Shown here: positions 6,531-15,881 of the stretch, piece by piece
Layout: each line of letters begins with the position of its first letter
Position numbering within the stretch: position 1 is the stretch's first letter
DNA from: Deltaproteobacteria bacterium
GTDB lineage: Bacteria; Desulfobacterota; Binatia; DP-6
Direction: 5' to 3'
Assembly: GCA_005879205.1 (NCBI GenBank)
Contig: VBLD01000041.1
Span: 6,133-29,897, forward strand
Length of the DNA stretch: 23,765 nucleotides
Position numbers and translations under genes: made by a program
Notes under the pieces: model-generated
What the model was told of the DNA's origin: nothing
What the model saw: the letters and a program-made list of their open reading frames with translations, nothing else
Databases searched by the model: none

Positions 6531-6962
6531 ATGCTCAAGATACCGCCCGACTACACCTTCTTGATTCAGATCGCGATCTTCGTCGCGTTCTGGCTCCTCG
6601 TGAGCCGCCTCTGGTTTCGACCTGCGCTCCGGATCGTGCGGGAGCGCAAGGCCCGTTCGGAAGGCGCAATCAGGGAAGCGCGTACGATCGAGGCCGAGGC
6701 CGAAAGACTGGGTGCGGAGCATGCCGCGGCTCTCGATCAGACGCGGACTGAGGCGCAGCGAGCGCTTCAGGAGATCATCCGTGGCGCAGAGGCGGAGCAG
6801 AAGCGTCTGATCGCCGAGGCCAGCGCGGAGGCCCAGCGCACGCTCGCCGAGGTCCAGGCACGGGTGGCCGAGGAGGTCGCACAGGCTCGGCGCGGCCTGA
6901 GGGATGAGGCAGCAAAGCTTGCCCGCATGGTGACGGAGAAGGTCCTCGCGCGACCGGCGTGA
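6531..6962 (+). CDS. atpF': ATP synthase F0 subunit b' (AtpF-type)
   Basis: Subunit b' is half of a b/b' heterodimeric peripheral stalk joining F1 to the membrane sector. The 143-residue product has one N-terminal membrane helix (FLIQIAIFVAFWLLVSRLWFRP, residues 9-31) with the family's short cytoplasmic link WFRPALRIVRERK. A long charged coiled coil rich in Ala, Glu, Arg and Gln runs to the end. ATG at 6531 is the only reasonable start, but its ribosome binding site is weak. It is the first gene of the atp set; atpI and the genes for subunits a and c are absent, so that part must be encoded elsewhere, as is known in several Deltaproteobacteria. b and b' were told apart only by position and length. 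Confidence 0.88.
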   Translation: MLKIPPDYTFLIQIAIFVAFWLLVSRLWFRPALRIVRERKARSEGAIREARTIEAEAERLGAEHAAALDQTRTEAQRALQEIIRGAEAEQKRLIAEASAEAQRTLAEVQARVAEEVAQARRGLRDEAAKLARMVTEKVLARPA

Positions 6963-7423
6963 TGCTCTGGGCGGTCCTCAACTTCCTGCTCTTCGTCGCC
7001 CTTCTCGTCCACTTCCTTCGTGCCCCGATCCGCGACTACTTTCGTACGCGCGGCGAGCGACTGATCGAGGCTCTCGCCGCCGGCGCTCGCGCGCGCCAGA
7101 AGGCCGAGGCGCTGCGGGCGGCGATCGCGCGCGACCTCGCTGACCTGCCCGCCCTCCGCGAGCGCTTGCGGGCGGACCTGCTGGCTGCCGCAGCGCGGGA
7201 ACGCGAGCACCTGGTGGCTCGCGGTCGGGACGCGGCCGAGCGTATCCGTGCCGATGCTCACGTGCTCGCGGAGCAGGAGTTCGTCGTCGCTCGCAAGGCG
7301 CTTCGAAACGAGCTCATCGAGGAGGCCGTCCGGCAGGCGACCGCCCTGCTCCGCCAGACCCTGACGCCGCGCGACCAGGCGCGCATGGTACGCGACTTCA
7401 TCGAGTCGGCGAGGGCCGTGTAG
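6962..7423 (+). CDS. atpF: ATP synthase F0 subunit b
   Basis: This is the second b-type stalk subunit. The 153-residue product begins MLWAVLNFLLFVALLVHFLRAPIRDYFRTRGERLIEAL, a single membrane helix followed by the b-family link, then an Arg/Ala/Glu-rich coiled coil ending ALLRQTLTPRDQARMVRDFIESARAV, which resembles the delta-contacting C-terminus of b subunits. The ATG at 6962 shares a base with the b' stop; a GTG directly before it (6959) is an equal alternative and adds one Met. The stop (TAG 7421-7423) again overlaps the next gene by one base, so the b', b and delta genes look translationally coupled. Confidence 0.87.
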   Translation: MLWAVLNFLLFVALLVHFLRAPIRDYFRTRGERLIEALAAGARARQKAEALRAAIARDLADLPALRERLRADLLAAAAREREHLVARGRDAAERIRADAHVLAEQEFVVARKALRNELIEEAVRQATALLRQTLTPRDQARMVRDFIESARAV

Positions 7424-7965
7424 TGAGCGGGCGGCGCCTCGCCAAGCGGTATGCCCGCGCCCTGTACTCGCTGACGCGCGAGTCGCTCGCCTCGACTGCG
7501 GAAGAGCTCGGGCGCGTCACCGGCGTGCTCGAGGAGCCGCGCCTGAGGCTCGTCCTTCGAAGCCCCGCCGTCGATGCCAGCGCTCGCGTCCGCATCGCGC
7601 GCCGCGTCGCGGTCGCACTCGGCCTCTCGGCGGGCGTCGGCAACCTCCTCTGCCTGCTCGCCGAGCGGGATCGTCTCGACCTCGTGCCCGACATCGCCGG
7701 CGTCTACGAGGAGCTGGTCGACGCGACCCTCGGCCGGGCACGCGTTCTCATCCGCTCGGCAACCCCGCTCAGCGCGGCCGAGAAGAACGAACTCGTCGAC
7801 CTGGTCCGCCGCCTGAGCGGGCGCCGCGAGGTGCTCGCGACGACCGAGGTGGATCCCGAGCTCCTGGGGGGCGTGGTGCTCGATCTCGACGGCACGGTGT
7901 ACGACGGAAGCCTCAAGGCGCAGCTCCTCCGCTTGAGCAAGCAAATGGCCGAGGGTCGCGCCTAG
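7423..7965 (+). CDS. atpH: ATP synthase F1 subunit delta (OSCP)
   Basis: Delta sits on top of F1 and ties it to the peripheral stalk. The 180-residue product has the helical N-terminal domain (RLAKRYARALYSLTRES...LRLVLRSPAVDASARVRIARRVAVALGLSAGVGNLLCLLAERDRLDLVPDIAGVYEELVD). The C-terminal domain carries LSAAEKNELVDLVRRLSGRREVLATTEVDPELLGGVVLDLDGTVYDGSLKAQLLRL, a clear match to the family signature ending in GxxxxxxGxxYDGSxxxxLxxL. The start is GTG at 7423, overlapping the upstream stop by one base. The stop codon lies in the loop of a perfect hairpin just before atpA. Confidence 0.95.
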   Translation: MSGRRLAKRYARALYSLTRESLASTAEELGRVTGVLEEPRLRLVLRSPAVDASARVRIARRVAVALGLSAGVGNLLCLLAERDRLDLVPDIAGVYEELVDATLGRARVLIRSATPLSAAEKNELVDLVRRLSGRREVLATTEVDPELLGGVVLDLDGTVYDGSLKAQLLRLSKQMAEGRA

Positions 7966-7971
7966 CGACCC
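7953..7971 (+). promoter_or_regulatory. Intercistronic hairpin between atpH and atpA
   Basis: GGGTCGC, a five-base loop GCCTA and GCGACCC form a perfect 7-bp stem. It straddles the atpH stop codon and ends 16 bases before the atpA ATG. There is no following U run, so it is unlikely to be a terminator. It could adjust translation or mRNA stability between the stalk genes and the alpha gene. The structure is seen directly; a function is only inferred. Confidence 0.4.
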
Positions 7972-7987
7972 GGGGGGGAACAGATCG

Positions 7988-9496
<1,509 letters not shown>

Positions 9497-9509
9497 AGCG
9501 CGGCCGACG

Positions 9510-10364
9510 ATGCCGAGCCTAAAGGCCCTCCGCAAGCGGATCGCGACGGTACGCTCGACGCAGCAGATCACGAAGGCGATGAAGATGGTCGCGGCAGCGA
9601 AGCTCCGCCGCGCGCAGGAAGCCGCGGAACGGGCGCGTCCCTATGCCGCTAAGCTCGCCGAGATGTTCGCGGCCGTGGCGGCCGGAGTCGAGCCCGACAG
9701 CCATCCGCTCCTCGCCCGCCGTGAAGAGCGTCGCATCGACCTCGTGGTGATGAGCAGCGACCGCGGCCTCTGCGGCGGCTACAACGCCACCCTTTTCCGG
9801 CACGTCGGCGGCTGGCTCCGCGAACGGACCGCGCAGGAGCTGGCGTTCGTGCTGGTCGGCCGCAAGGGCCTCGAATACTACCGCCGGCGCGGGATGGCCA
9901 TCGTTGCGCACCAGCTCGGCATCCTGACGACGCCGCCAGCCACCATGGCAGCCACCCTGGTGAGTGAGCTCGCCAGACGCTTCGAGCGGCAGGAGACCGA
10001 TGCGGTCTTCCTGGTCTACAACCGCTTCCGCTCGGCGATCTCCCAGACCCCGAGCGTCGTGCCGCTGCTGCCGGTCGCCCCGCCCACCGTGGACCGTCCG
10101 CCGGCCGACTACATCTTCGAGCCGCCGCGCCCCGAGCTGCTGGCGCGTTTGCTGCCGCGCTACCTCGAGGCGCTCGTCACCCAGGCGCTCCTCGAGGCGA
10201 TCGCCAGCGAGCACGCCGCCCGGATGACGGCCATGGACAACGCCACCACCAACGCCGCCGACATGATCGACACCCTCACCCTCTCCATGAACCGCGCCCG
10301 CCAGGCGACCATCACGAAGGAGCTGATGGAGGTCATCGGCGGCGCCGAGGCGCTCAAAGGATAG
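9510..10364 (+). CDS. atpG: ATP synthase F1 subunit gamma
   Basis: Gamma is the rotating central shaft of F1. The 284-residue protein opens MPSLKALRKRIATVRSTQQITKAMKMVAAAKLRRAQEAAERARPY, the conserved N-terminal coiled-coil helix. It has the central SSDRGLCGGYNATLFRH motif and closes with ASEHAARMTAMDNATTNAADMIDTLTLSMNRARQATITKELMEVIGGAEAL, the C-terminal helix. Length and both signatures are standard. It begins 13 bases after atpA and ends two bases before atpD. Confidence 0.98.
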   Translation: MPSLKALRKRIATVRSTQQITKAMKMVAAAKLRRAQEAAERARPYAAKLAEMFAAVAAGVEPDSHPLLARREERRIDLVVMSSDRGLCGGYNATLFRHVGGWLRERTAQELAFVLVGRKGLEYYRRRGMAIVAHQLGILTTPPATMAATLVSELARRFERQETDAVFLVYNRFRSAISQTPSVVPLLPVAPPTVDRPPADYIFEPPRPELLARLLPRYLEALVTQALLEAIASEHAARMTAMDNATTNAADMIDTLTLSMNRARQATITKELMEVIGGAEALKG

Positions 10365-10366
10365 CC

Positions 10367-11779
10367 ATGCCAAGCATCGGACGCGTGACGCAGGTGATCG
10401 GCCCGGCCGTCGACGTCGAGTTCGCCGACGGGAATCTGCCGCCGATCTACAACGCCCTCCAGCTCACCAACCCGGCCATCAACGATCAGCCCTGGAACCT
10501 CGTCGTCGAGGTGGCGCTGCACCTCGGCGAGAAGACCGTCCGCACCATCGCCATGGACAGCACGGAGGGGCTGGTGCGCGCTCAGGAGGTGCGCGACACG
10601 GGCGACGTGATCAGCGTGCCGGTCGGCGAGGCGACGCTCGGGCGCATCATGAACGTCATCGGCGAGCCGGTCGACGAGCGCGGGCCGATCGTGGCGGCCA
10701 AGCGCTACCCGATCCATCGCGATCCGCCGGCCTTCACCGACCAGGAGACCCAGGTCCAGGCCTTCGAGACGGGCATCAAGGTCGTCGACCTGCTGGCTCC
10801 CTACCAGCGGGGCGGCAAGATCGGTCTGTTCGGGGGCGCGGGAGTCGGCAAGACGGTCATCATCCAGGAGCTCATCAACAACGTCGCCAAGCAGCACGGG
10901 GGCGTGGCCGTGTTCGGCGGCGTGGGCGAGCGGACGCGCGAGGGCAACGACCTCTACCTCGAGATGCAGGAGTCGAAGCTCTCCGACGGCAACTCCGTCA
11001 TCTCGCGCACGGCGCTCGTCTACGGGCAGATGAACGAGCCTCCGGGGGCGCGCGCCCGTGTGGGCCTGACGGCGCTGACCGCCGCCGAGTACTGGAAGGA
11101 CGTCATCCTCTTCATCGACAACATCTTCCGCTTCGTGCAGGCCAACTCGGAGGTCTCGGCCCTCCTCGGACGCATGCCCTCCGCGGTTGGCTATCAGCCG
11201 ACGCTCGGGACGGACATCGGCGAGCTCCAGGAGCGCATCACGACGACGAAGAAGGGCTCCATCACCTCGGTGCAGGCGATCTACGTCCCCGCCGACGACC
11301 TGACCGACCCGGCGCCGGCGACGACCTTCGCGCACCTCGACGCGACCACCGTGCTCTCGCGGCAGATCGCCGAGCTCGGCATCTATCCGGCGGTCGATCC
11401 TCTCGACTCCACCTCGCGCATCCTCGACCCCGCCGTCGTGGGCGAGGAGCACTACGCGGTGGCGCGCCAGGTCCAGGCCATTCTCCAGCGTTACAAGGAC
11501 CTGCAGGACATCATCGCGATCCTCGGCATGGACGAGCTCTCGGAGGACGACAAGCTGATCGTCGCGCGCGCGCGGAAGATACAGCGCTTCCTCTCCCAAC
11601 CCTTCCATGTGGCCGAGCAGTTCACCGGTTACAAGGGCGTCTACGTCGTGCTCGCGGAGACCATCCGGGGCTTCCGCGAGATCGTCGAAGGCAAGCACGA
11701 CGACCTCCCCGAGCAGGCATTCTACATGGTCGGGACGATCGACGACGTCCTCGAGAAGGCGCAAAGGATGGCCGCATGA
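10367..11779 (+). CDS. atpD: ATP synthase F1 subunit beta
   Basis: Beta carries the catalytic sites for ATP synthesis. The 470-residue protein has P-loop GGAGVGKT at residues 156-163, GVGERTREGNDLYLEMQES with the catalytic Glu region, ALVYGQMNEPPGARARVGLTALTAAEYWKD, and the GMDELSEDDKLIVARARKIQRFLSQPFHVAEQFTG segment that corresponds to DELSEED. All are intact. The stop TGA at 11777-11779 overlaps an ATG at 11776, the usual position for an atpC start, but the frame from that ATG runs only through GC-rich repeat sequence (see the next two entries). Confidence 0.98.
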   Translation: MPSIGRVTQVIGPAVDVEFADGNLPPIYNALQLTNPAINDQPWNLVVEVALHLGEKTVRTIAMDSTEGLVRAQEVRDTGDVISVPVGEATLGRIMNVIGEPVDERGPIVAAKRYPIHRDPPAFTDQETQVQAFETGIKVVDLLAPYQRGGKIGLFGGAGVGKTVIIQELINNVAKQHGGVAVFGGVGERTREGNDLYLEMQESKLSDGNSVISRTALVYGQMNEPPGARARVGLTALTAAEYWKDVILFIDNIFRFVQANSEVSALLGRMPSAVGYQPTLGTDIGELQERITTTKKGSITSVQAIYVPADDLTDPAPATTFAHLDATTVLSRQIAELGIYPAVDPLDSTSRILDPAVVGEEHYAVARQVQAILQRYKDLQDIIAILGMDELSEDDKLIVARARKIQRFLSQPFHVAEQFTGYKGVYVVLAETIRGFREIVEGKHDDLPEQAFYMVGTIDDVLEKAQRMAA

Positions 11780-11867
11780 GGCGAGCGCAGCGAAGCCGCG
11801 CGCGGCTTTGCCGCGTGCGGCGCGGGGTCCGGGGGCATCGGAGCAGCGCAGCGCGCGAAGCGCGCGA
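11780..11867. repeat. GC-rich palindromic (REP-like) segment replacing the start of atpC
   Basis: This stretch is nearly all G and C, unlike coding sequence around it. It includes a perfect 16-bp palindrome AAGCCGCGCGCGGCTT at 11793-11808 and a GCGCGC-GAA-GCGCGC hairpin at 11851-11865, with repeats of GCGAGCGCAGCG type. It has the look of the REP-like intergenic elements common in GC-rich proteobacterial genomes. It begins right at the atpD stop and ends where recognisable epsilon sequence begins. No second full copy occurs in this window, so its repeat status in the genome is inferred. Confidence 0.6.
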
Positions 11868-12014
11868 GTGACCACGCTCGAGCCGGGCGAGCTGTCCTAC
11901 CGCGAGACCGGTGGCGCCGTGCAACGGATTCGGATCGCGGGTGGATTCGCCGAGGTGCGCGACGACGTGATGACCGTACTGGCGGACGCCGGCGAGGACG
12001 TGGCCGCCTACTAG
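11868..12014 (+). pseudogene. atpC: Truncated ATP synthase subunit epsilon (middle of the beta-sandwich only)
   Basis: Epsilon caps the rotor and regulates ATP hydrolysis. The frame ending at TAG 12012-12014 reads VTTLEPGELSYRETGGAVQRIRIAGGFAEVRDDVMTVLADAGEDVAAY. This aligns by eye with the second half of the epsilon beta-sandwich (family pattern LTxLxPGELxYR...GGFxEVxxxxVTVLAD). The first 35-40 residues, which should read like MxLEVVTPxR...GxIGVLPGHAPL, are absent, and GC-rich repeat sequence stands in their place. The C-terminal helical domain is also missing; some bacteria naturally have short epsilons that end near here, so that end may be genuine. Position directly after atpD confirms identity. 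A short product from GTG 11868 would not fold as a normal epsilon. Real deletion and assembly artefact remain open. Confidence 0.8.
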
Positions 12015-12050
12015 CCAGGGCTGCCGGTCCGACGTCGAAAAGAGGGCGCC

Positions 12051-12797
12051 CTGGGCAAGCTCGAGGGCAAGACGGCGCTCGTCACCGGCGGCGGACGTGG
12101 TATCGGCCGCGCGATCACGCTCGAGTTCGCGCGCGAGGGCGCCGACGTCGCCATCAATTTCCGCCGCGACCGCGACGCCGCGGAGCAGACCGCCGGTGAA
12201 GTGCGAGCCTTGGGGCGGCGGGCGGTCGTGCTGCAGGCGGACGTCTCGGATCGCGACGCCGTCGAAGCGATGGTGGCCGAAGCGGTGGCGTTCCTGGGCG
12301 GTCTCGACGTCGTGGTCGCCAATTCGGGGGTCGCCTCGCGCCTGGCGCCCGTCGTCTCGGTCGATCCGGCGGAATGGCGGCGGGTGCTGGCCACCGATCT
12401 GGACGGCGCCTTCTGGACGGCCCGCGCCGCGGTCCCTCACGTCGTCGCGCGGCGCGGCGTCTTCCTCTTCGTCTCCTCGATCGGCGCCGACCTCGCCGGG
12501 GCCGGTGGCGCGCCCTACCACGTGGCCAAGGCAGGCGTGAACGCACTCATGAAGGTACTCGCCAAGGAGGTGGCCGCCGCCGGGGTGCGCGTCAACTGCA
12601 TCGCGCCGGGGGTGGTGCGCTCGGAGATGGGAGAGCGGCTCCTCCGCTATCACGGCGAAGCCGTCCTGCAGACGATCCCGCTCGGCCGAGCGGGTGAGCC
12701 GAGCGAGATCGGGCGCGCGGCGGTGTTCCTGGCGTCGGACGACGCCGCCTGGATCACCGGCAAGGTGCTGCGCGTCGACGGCGGCGCCTATATGTGA
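12051..12797 (+). CDS. SDR-family NAD(P)-dependent oxidoreductase, FabG-like
   Basis: This is a short-chain dehydrogenase/reductase, likely acting on a 3-oxoacyl or similar carbonyl substrate. The 248-residue frame shows TGGGRGIG at residues 12-19 (cofactor binding), DVSD, ANSGV (the usual NNAG position), and catalytic Ser143, Tyr156 and Lys160 in VSSIGAD...YHVAKAG. It ends VNCIAPGVVRSEMG...FLASDDAAWITGKVLRVDGGAYM, a classic SDR terminus. The family-consistent start, (M)GKLEGKTALVTGG, falls on CTG at 12051, four bases after an AGAGGG element. No ATG, GTG or TTG occurs in frame before GTG 12201, which would remove the cofactor motif. The gene therefore either uses CTG or has a damaged start. 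It precedes a TetR regulator and acyl-CoA dehydrogenases, suggesting lipid metabolism. Confidence 0.88.
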   Translation: MGKLEGKTALVTGGGRGIGRAITLEFAREGADVAINFRRDRDAAEQTAGEVRALGRRAVVLQADVSDRDAVEAMVAEAVAFLGGLDVVVANSGVASRLAPVVSVDPAEWRRVLATDLDGAFWTARAAVPHVVARRGVFLFVSSIGADLAGAGGAPYHVAKAGVNALMKVLAKEVAAAGVRVNCIAPGVVRSEMGERLLRYHGEAVLQTIPLGRAGEPSEIGRAAVFLASDDAAWITGKVLRVDGGAYM

Positions 12798-12845
12798 GAC
12801 GCGGTAGCGAACGAGCACTTGTCCATTCCGGCGATCCACATCTAC

Positions 12846-12885
12846 TTGACTACACGCGTCATCGAAGATACTGAACGTTCAGTAT
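12846..12885 (+). promoter_or_regulatory. Promoter and perfect 18-bp TetR-type operator
   Basis: TTGACT at 12846-12851 is a good -35. Likely -10 elements are GATACT (12867-12872, 15-bp spacing) or TACTGA (12869-12874, 17-bp spacing). A perfect 18-bp palindrome, ATACTGAACGTTCAGTAT, spans 12868-12885, covering the -10 region and the first two bases of the regulator's ATG at 12884. Its size and symmetry are those of a TetR dimer operator, which implies autorepression. Transcription would start close to the ATG, giving an almost leaderless mRNA. Confidence 0.75.
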
Positions 12886-13546
12886 GTGCGCGGCGCCACG
12901 CCGCAGCCGAAGAGATGGGCGTGAGCCTTCGCGCAAGCCTCTGCTGCGCGCGGCGGTCGATTGCTTCGCACGCCTCGGCTACCAGGGCACCACGATCGAC
13001 CGCATCGCGCGCGATGCGGGGGTCACCAAGGGCGCCGTCTACTACCACTTCCGCGACAAGGAGCAGCTGCTCTTCGAGGCGGTCAAGGACCACGTCGGCG
13101 AGTTCGAGCGGCAGGTCCTGGCGGAGGTGACGCCGGAGCTGGATGCGATGGCGGCGCTCCGTCGCGTCGTCGACGTCTGCTTCTTCCACGCCACCGTCTC
13201 GAACCACCGCCGCTTCATCATCACGCTGATGGTGGAGGCGCTCGACACGAATCCGGCCCTCTCCGTCGAGTTCCGCAACATCCTCCGGCGCATGCGGGTG
13301 TTCCTCGCCGACGTCGTACGGCGGGGACAGCAGCGCGGCGCGCTGCGCCACGACGTCAGCGCGGAAGCGGCGGCGGCGGCGATCGCCGGTGGCATCATGG
13401 GCGCCGAGATCCAGCACTACCAGGATCGGGAGCAGGTCGACCTGCGCGCGATCCTCGACACGCTCGTGGAACAGCTGGCCGCTTGGCTGGCGCCGCGTGG
13501 CGCCGAGGCACGCAAGGCCAGCGGAGGAGGCACGAGAACATGGTGA
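12884..13546 (+). CDS. TetR/AcrR-family transcriptional regulator
   Basis: This is a one-component repressor with an N-terminal DNA-binding domain and a C-terminal ligand pocket. In the 220-residue protein the TetR helix-turn-helix block is LRAAVDCFARLGYQGTTIDRIARDAGVTKGAVYYHFRDKEQLLFEAV at residues 21-67. The remainder is helical, with no cofactor motifs. ATG at 12884 is the only standard start before the domain, and it overlaps the palindromic operator. The 3' end overlaps the start of the first acyl-CoA dehydrogenase by seven bases, so it is co-transcribed with it. Regulation of acyl-CoA genes by an acyl-CoA ligand, as in FadR/PsrA-like TetR proteins, is a reasonable inference; the ligand cannot be read from the sequence. 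Confidence 0.93.
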   Translation: MCAAPRRSRRDGREPSRKPLLRAAVDCFARLGYQGTTIDRIARDAGVTKGAVYYHFRDKEQLLFEAVKDHVGEFERQVLAEVTPELDAMAALRRVVDVCFFHATVSNHRRFIITLMVEALDTNPALSVEFRNILRRMRVFLADVVRRGQQRGALRHDVSAEAAAAAIAGGIMGAEIQHYQDREQVDLRAILDTLVEQLAAWLAPRGAEARKASGGGTRTW

Positions 13547-14597
13547 GCTTCAAGCCGACGGATGAACAGGAGCTCATCCGCACGACCATGGCGGACTTTG
13601 CGCGCGAGATCCTGCGCCCGCACGCGCGCGAGGCGGACGAAGCCAACCGCGTGCCGGACGACGTCGTCACCCGGGGCTGGGAGCTGGGGATCGTGCAGAG
13701 CACGATTCCGGAGGCGCAGGGTGGCTACGGCGACCCGCGCTCGGCGGTCACCGGCGCCATCCTGCTCGAGGAGCTCGCCTACGGCGACCTGGCGCTCGCC
13801 CTGCACCTGCTGGCGCCGAGGCTGCTCACGGTCCCGCTCGTCGTCGCCGGCACCGACGAACAGCGCGCGCGCTGGCTGCCTCGCTTCACCGGCGCGGGGT
13901 TCACGGCGGCGACGGCGGCGTTAACCGAGCCGTGCTGGGACTTCGACTCGACGGCACTCGCGACCCGCGCCGCGCGTCAGGGCGGCGACTGGGTCATCGC
14001 CGGCGAGAAGTGCCTCGTGCCGCTGGCGCGCCACGCCGAGGCCATCCTGGTATATGCGAACGCTCCGGATGGCCTGGCGGCCTTCATCGTCGAGGTGACG
14101 GCCCCGGGTCTCACGATCGGGGAGCGCGAGAAGAACATGGGCATCAAGGCGCTCGACACCTACCCGCTGCGGCTCGAGGACGTGCGGGTGCCCGCGTCGA
14201 GCCGCCTGGGTGCCGACGGGGCCGGCGTCCAGAGGCTCATCGATGCCGGTCGCCTGGCAAGCGCAATTCTCGCGGTCGGCGTCTCGCGTGCGGCCTTCGA
14301 CCATGCCCGCGACTACGCCAAGGACCGGCGGGCATTCGGCCAGGCGATCGCGCAGAAGCAGGCGATCGCCTTCATGCTCGCCGACATGGGGAGGCGGCGT
14401 CCCGGCTCGACAAGGAGCTGCCGGCGACGCGCGAGTGCTACCTGGCGCGGCACTACGCGAGTCAGTCCTCGCTCAAGATCACCGACAACGCCGTGCAGGT
14501 GCTCGGCGGACACGGCTACATCCGCGACCATCCCGTCGAGCTCTGGCTGCGCAACGCGCGCGGCTTTGCCGCCTTCGATGGCATGGCCATCGTCTAG
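13540..14597 (+). pseudogene. Acyl-CoA dehydrogenase family protein, internal deletion with frameshift
   Basis: Acyl-CoA dehydrogenases are FAD enzymes that form the alpha-beta double bond in acyl-CoAs. The N-terminal and middle domains run from ATG 13540 (GGAGGAGG upstream): FKPTDEQELIRTTMADFAREILRPHAREADEANRVP...GGYGDPRSAV...LLEELAYGDLALALHLLAP...EREKNMGIKALDTYPLRLEDVRVPASSRLG...FGQAIAQKQAIAFMLADM. After LADM near 14388 the frame is lost. The family sequence resumes in another frame as EAASRLDKELPATRECYLARHYASQSSLKITDNAVQVLGGHGYIRDHPVELWLRNARGFAAFDGMAIV to TAG at 14597. About 13 residues of the C-terminal helical domain, normally between these parts, are missing. The lesion is therefore a short deletion of length 3n+1, not one inserted base. 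Unless this is an assembly error, the product is inactive. Confidence 0.85.
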
Positions 14598-14621
14598 CGT
14601 CGAGCGAAGGGGGAAGGACCA

Positions 14622-15849
<1,228 letters not shown>

Positions 15850-15881
15850 CCGGCCTCGACCTCGCCCCGCTCCTGGCGCGG

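Noticed and set aside
11776..11870. A 31-codon frame from ATG 11776 as the real atpC start
   Set aside because: Its translation is Arg-rich repeat sequence with no epsilon similarity and it stops at TGA near 11869, in a different frame from the epsilon remnant. The ATG may be a relic of the original start.
14555..14572. An 18-base match to the GC-rich segment after atpD
   Set aside because: It lies inside well-conserved dehydrogenase coding (RNARGFAAFDG) and is explained by that protein sequence; not treated as a second repeat copy.
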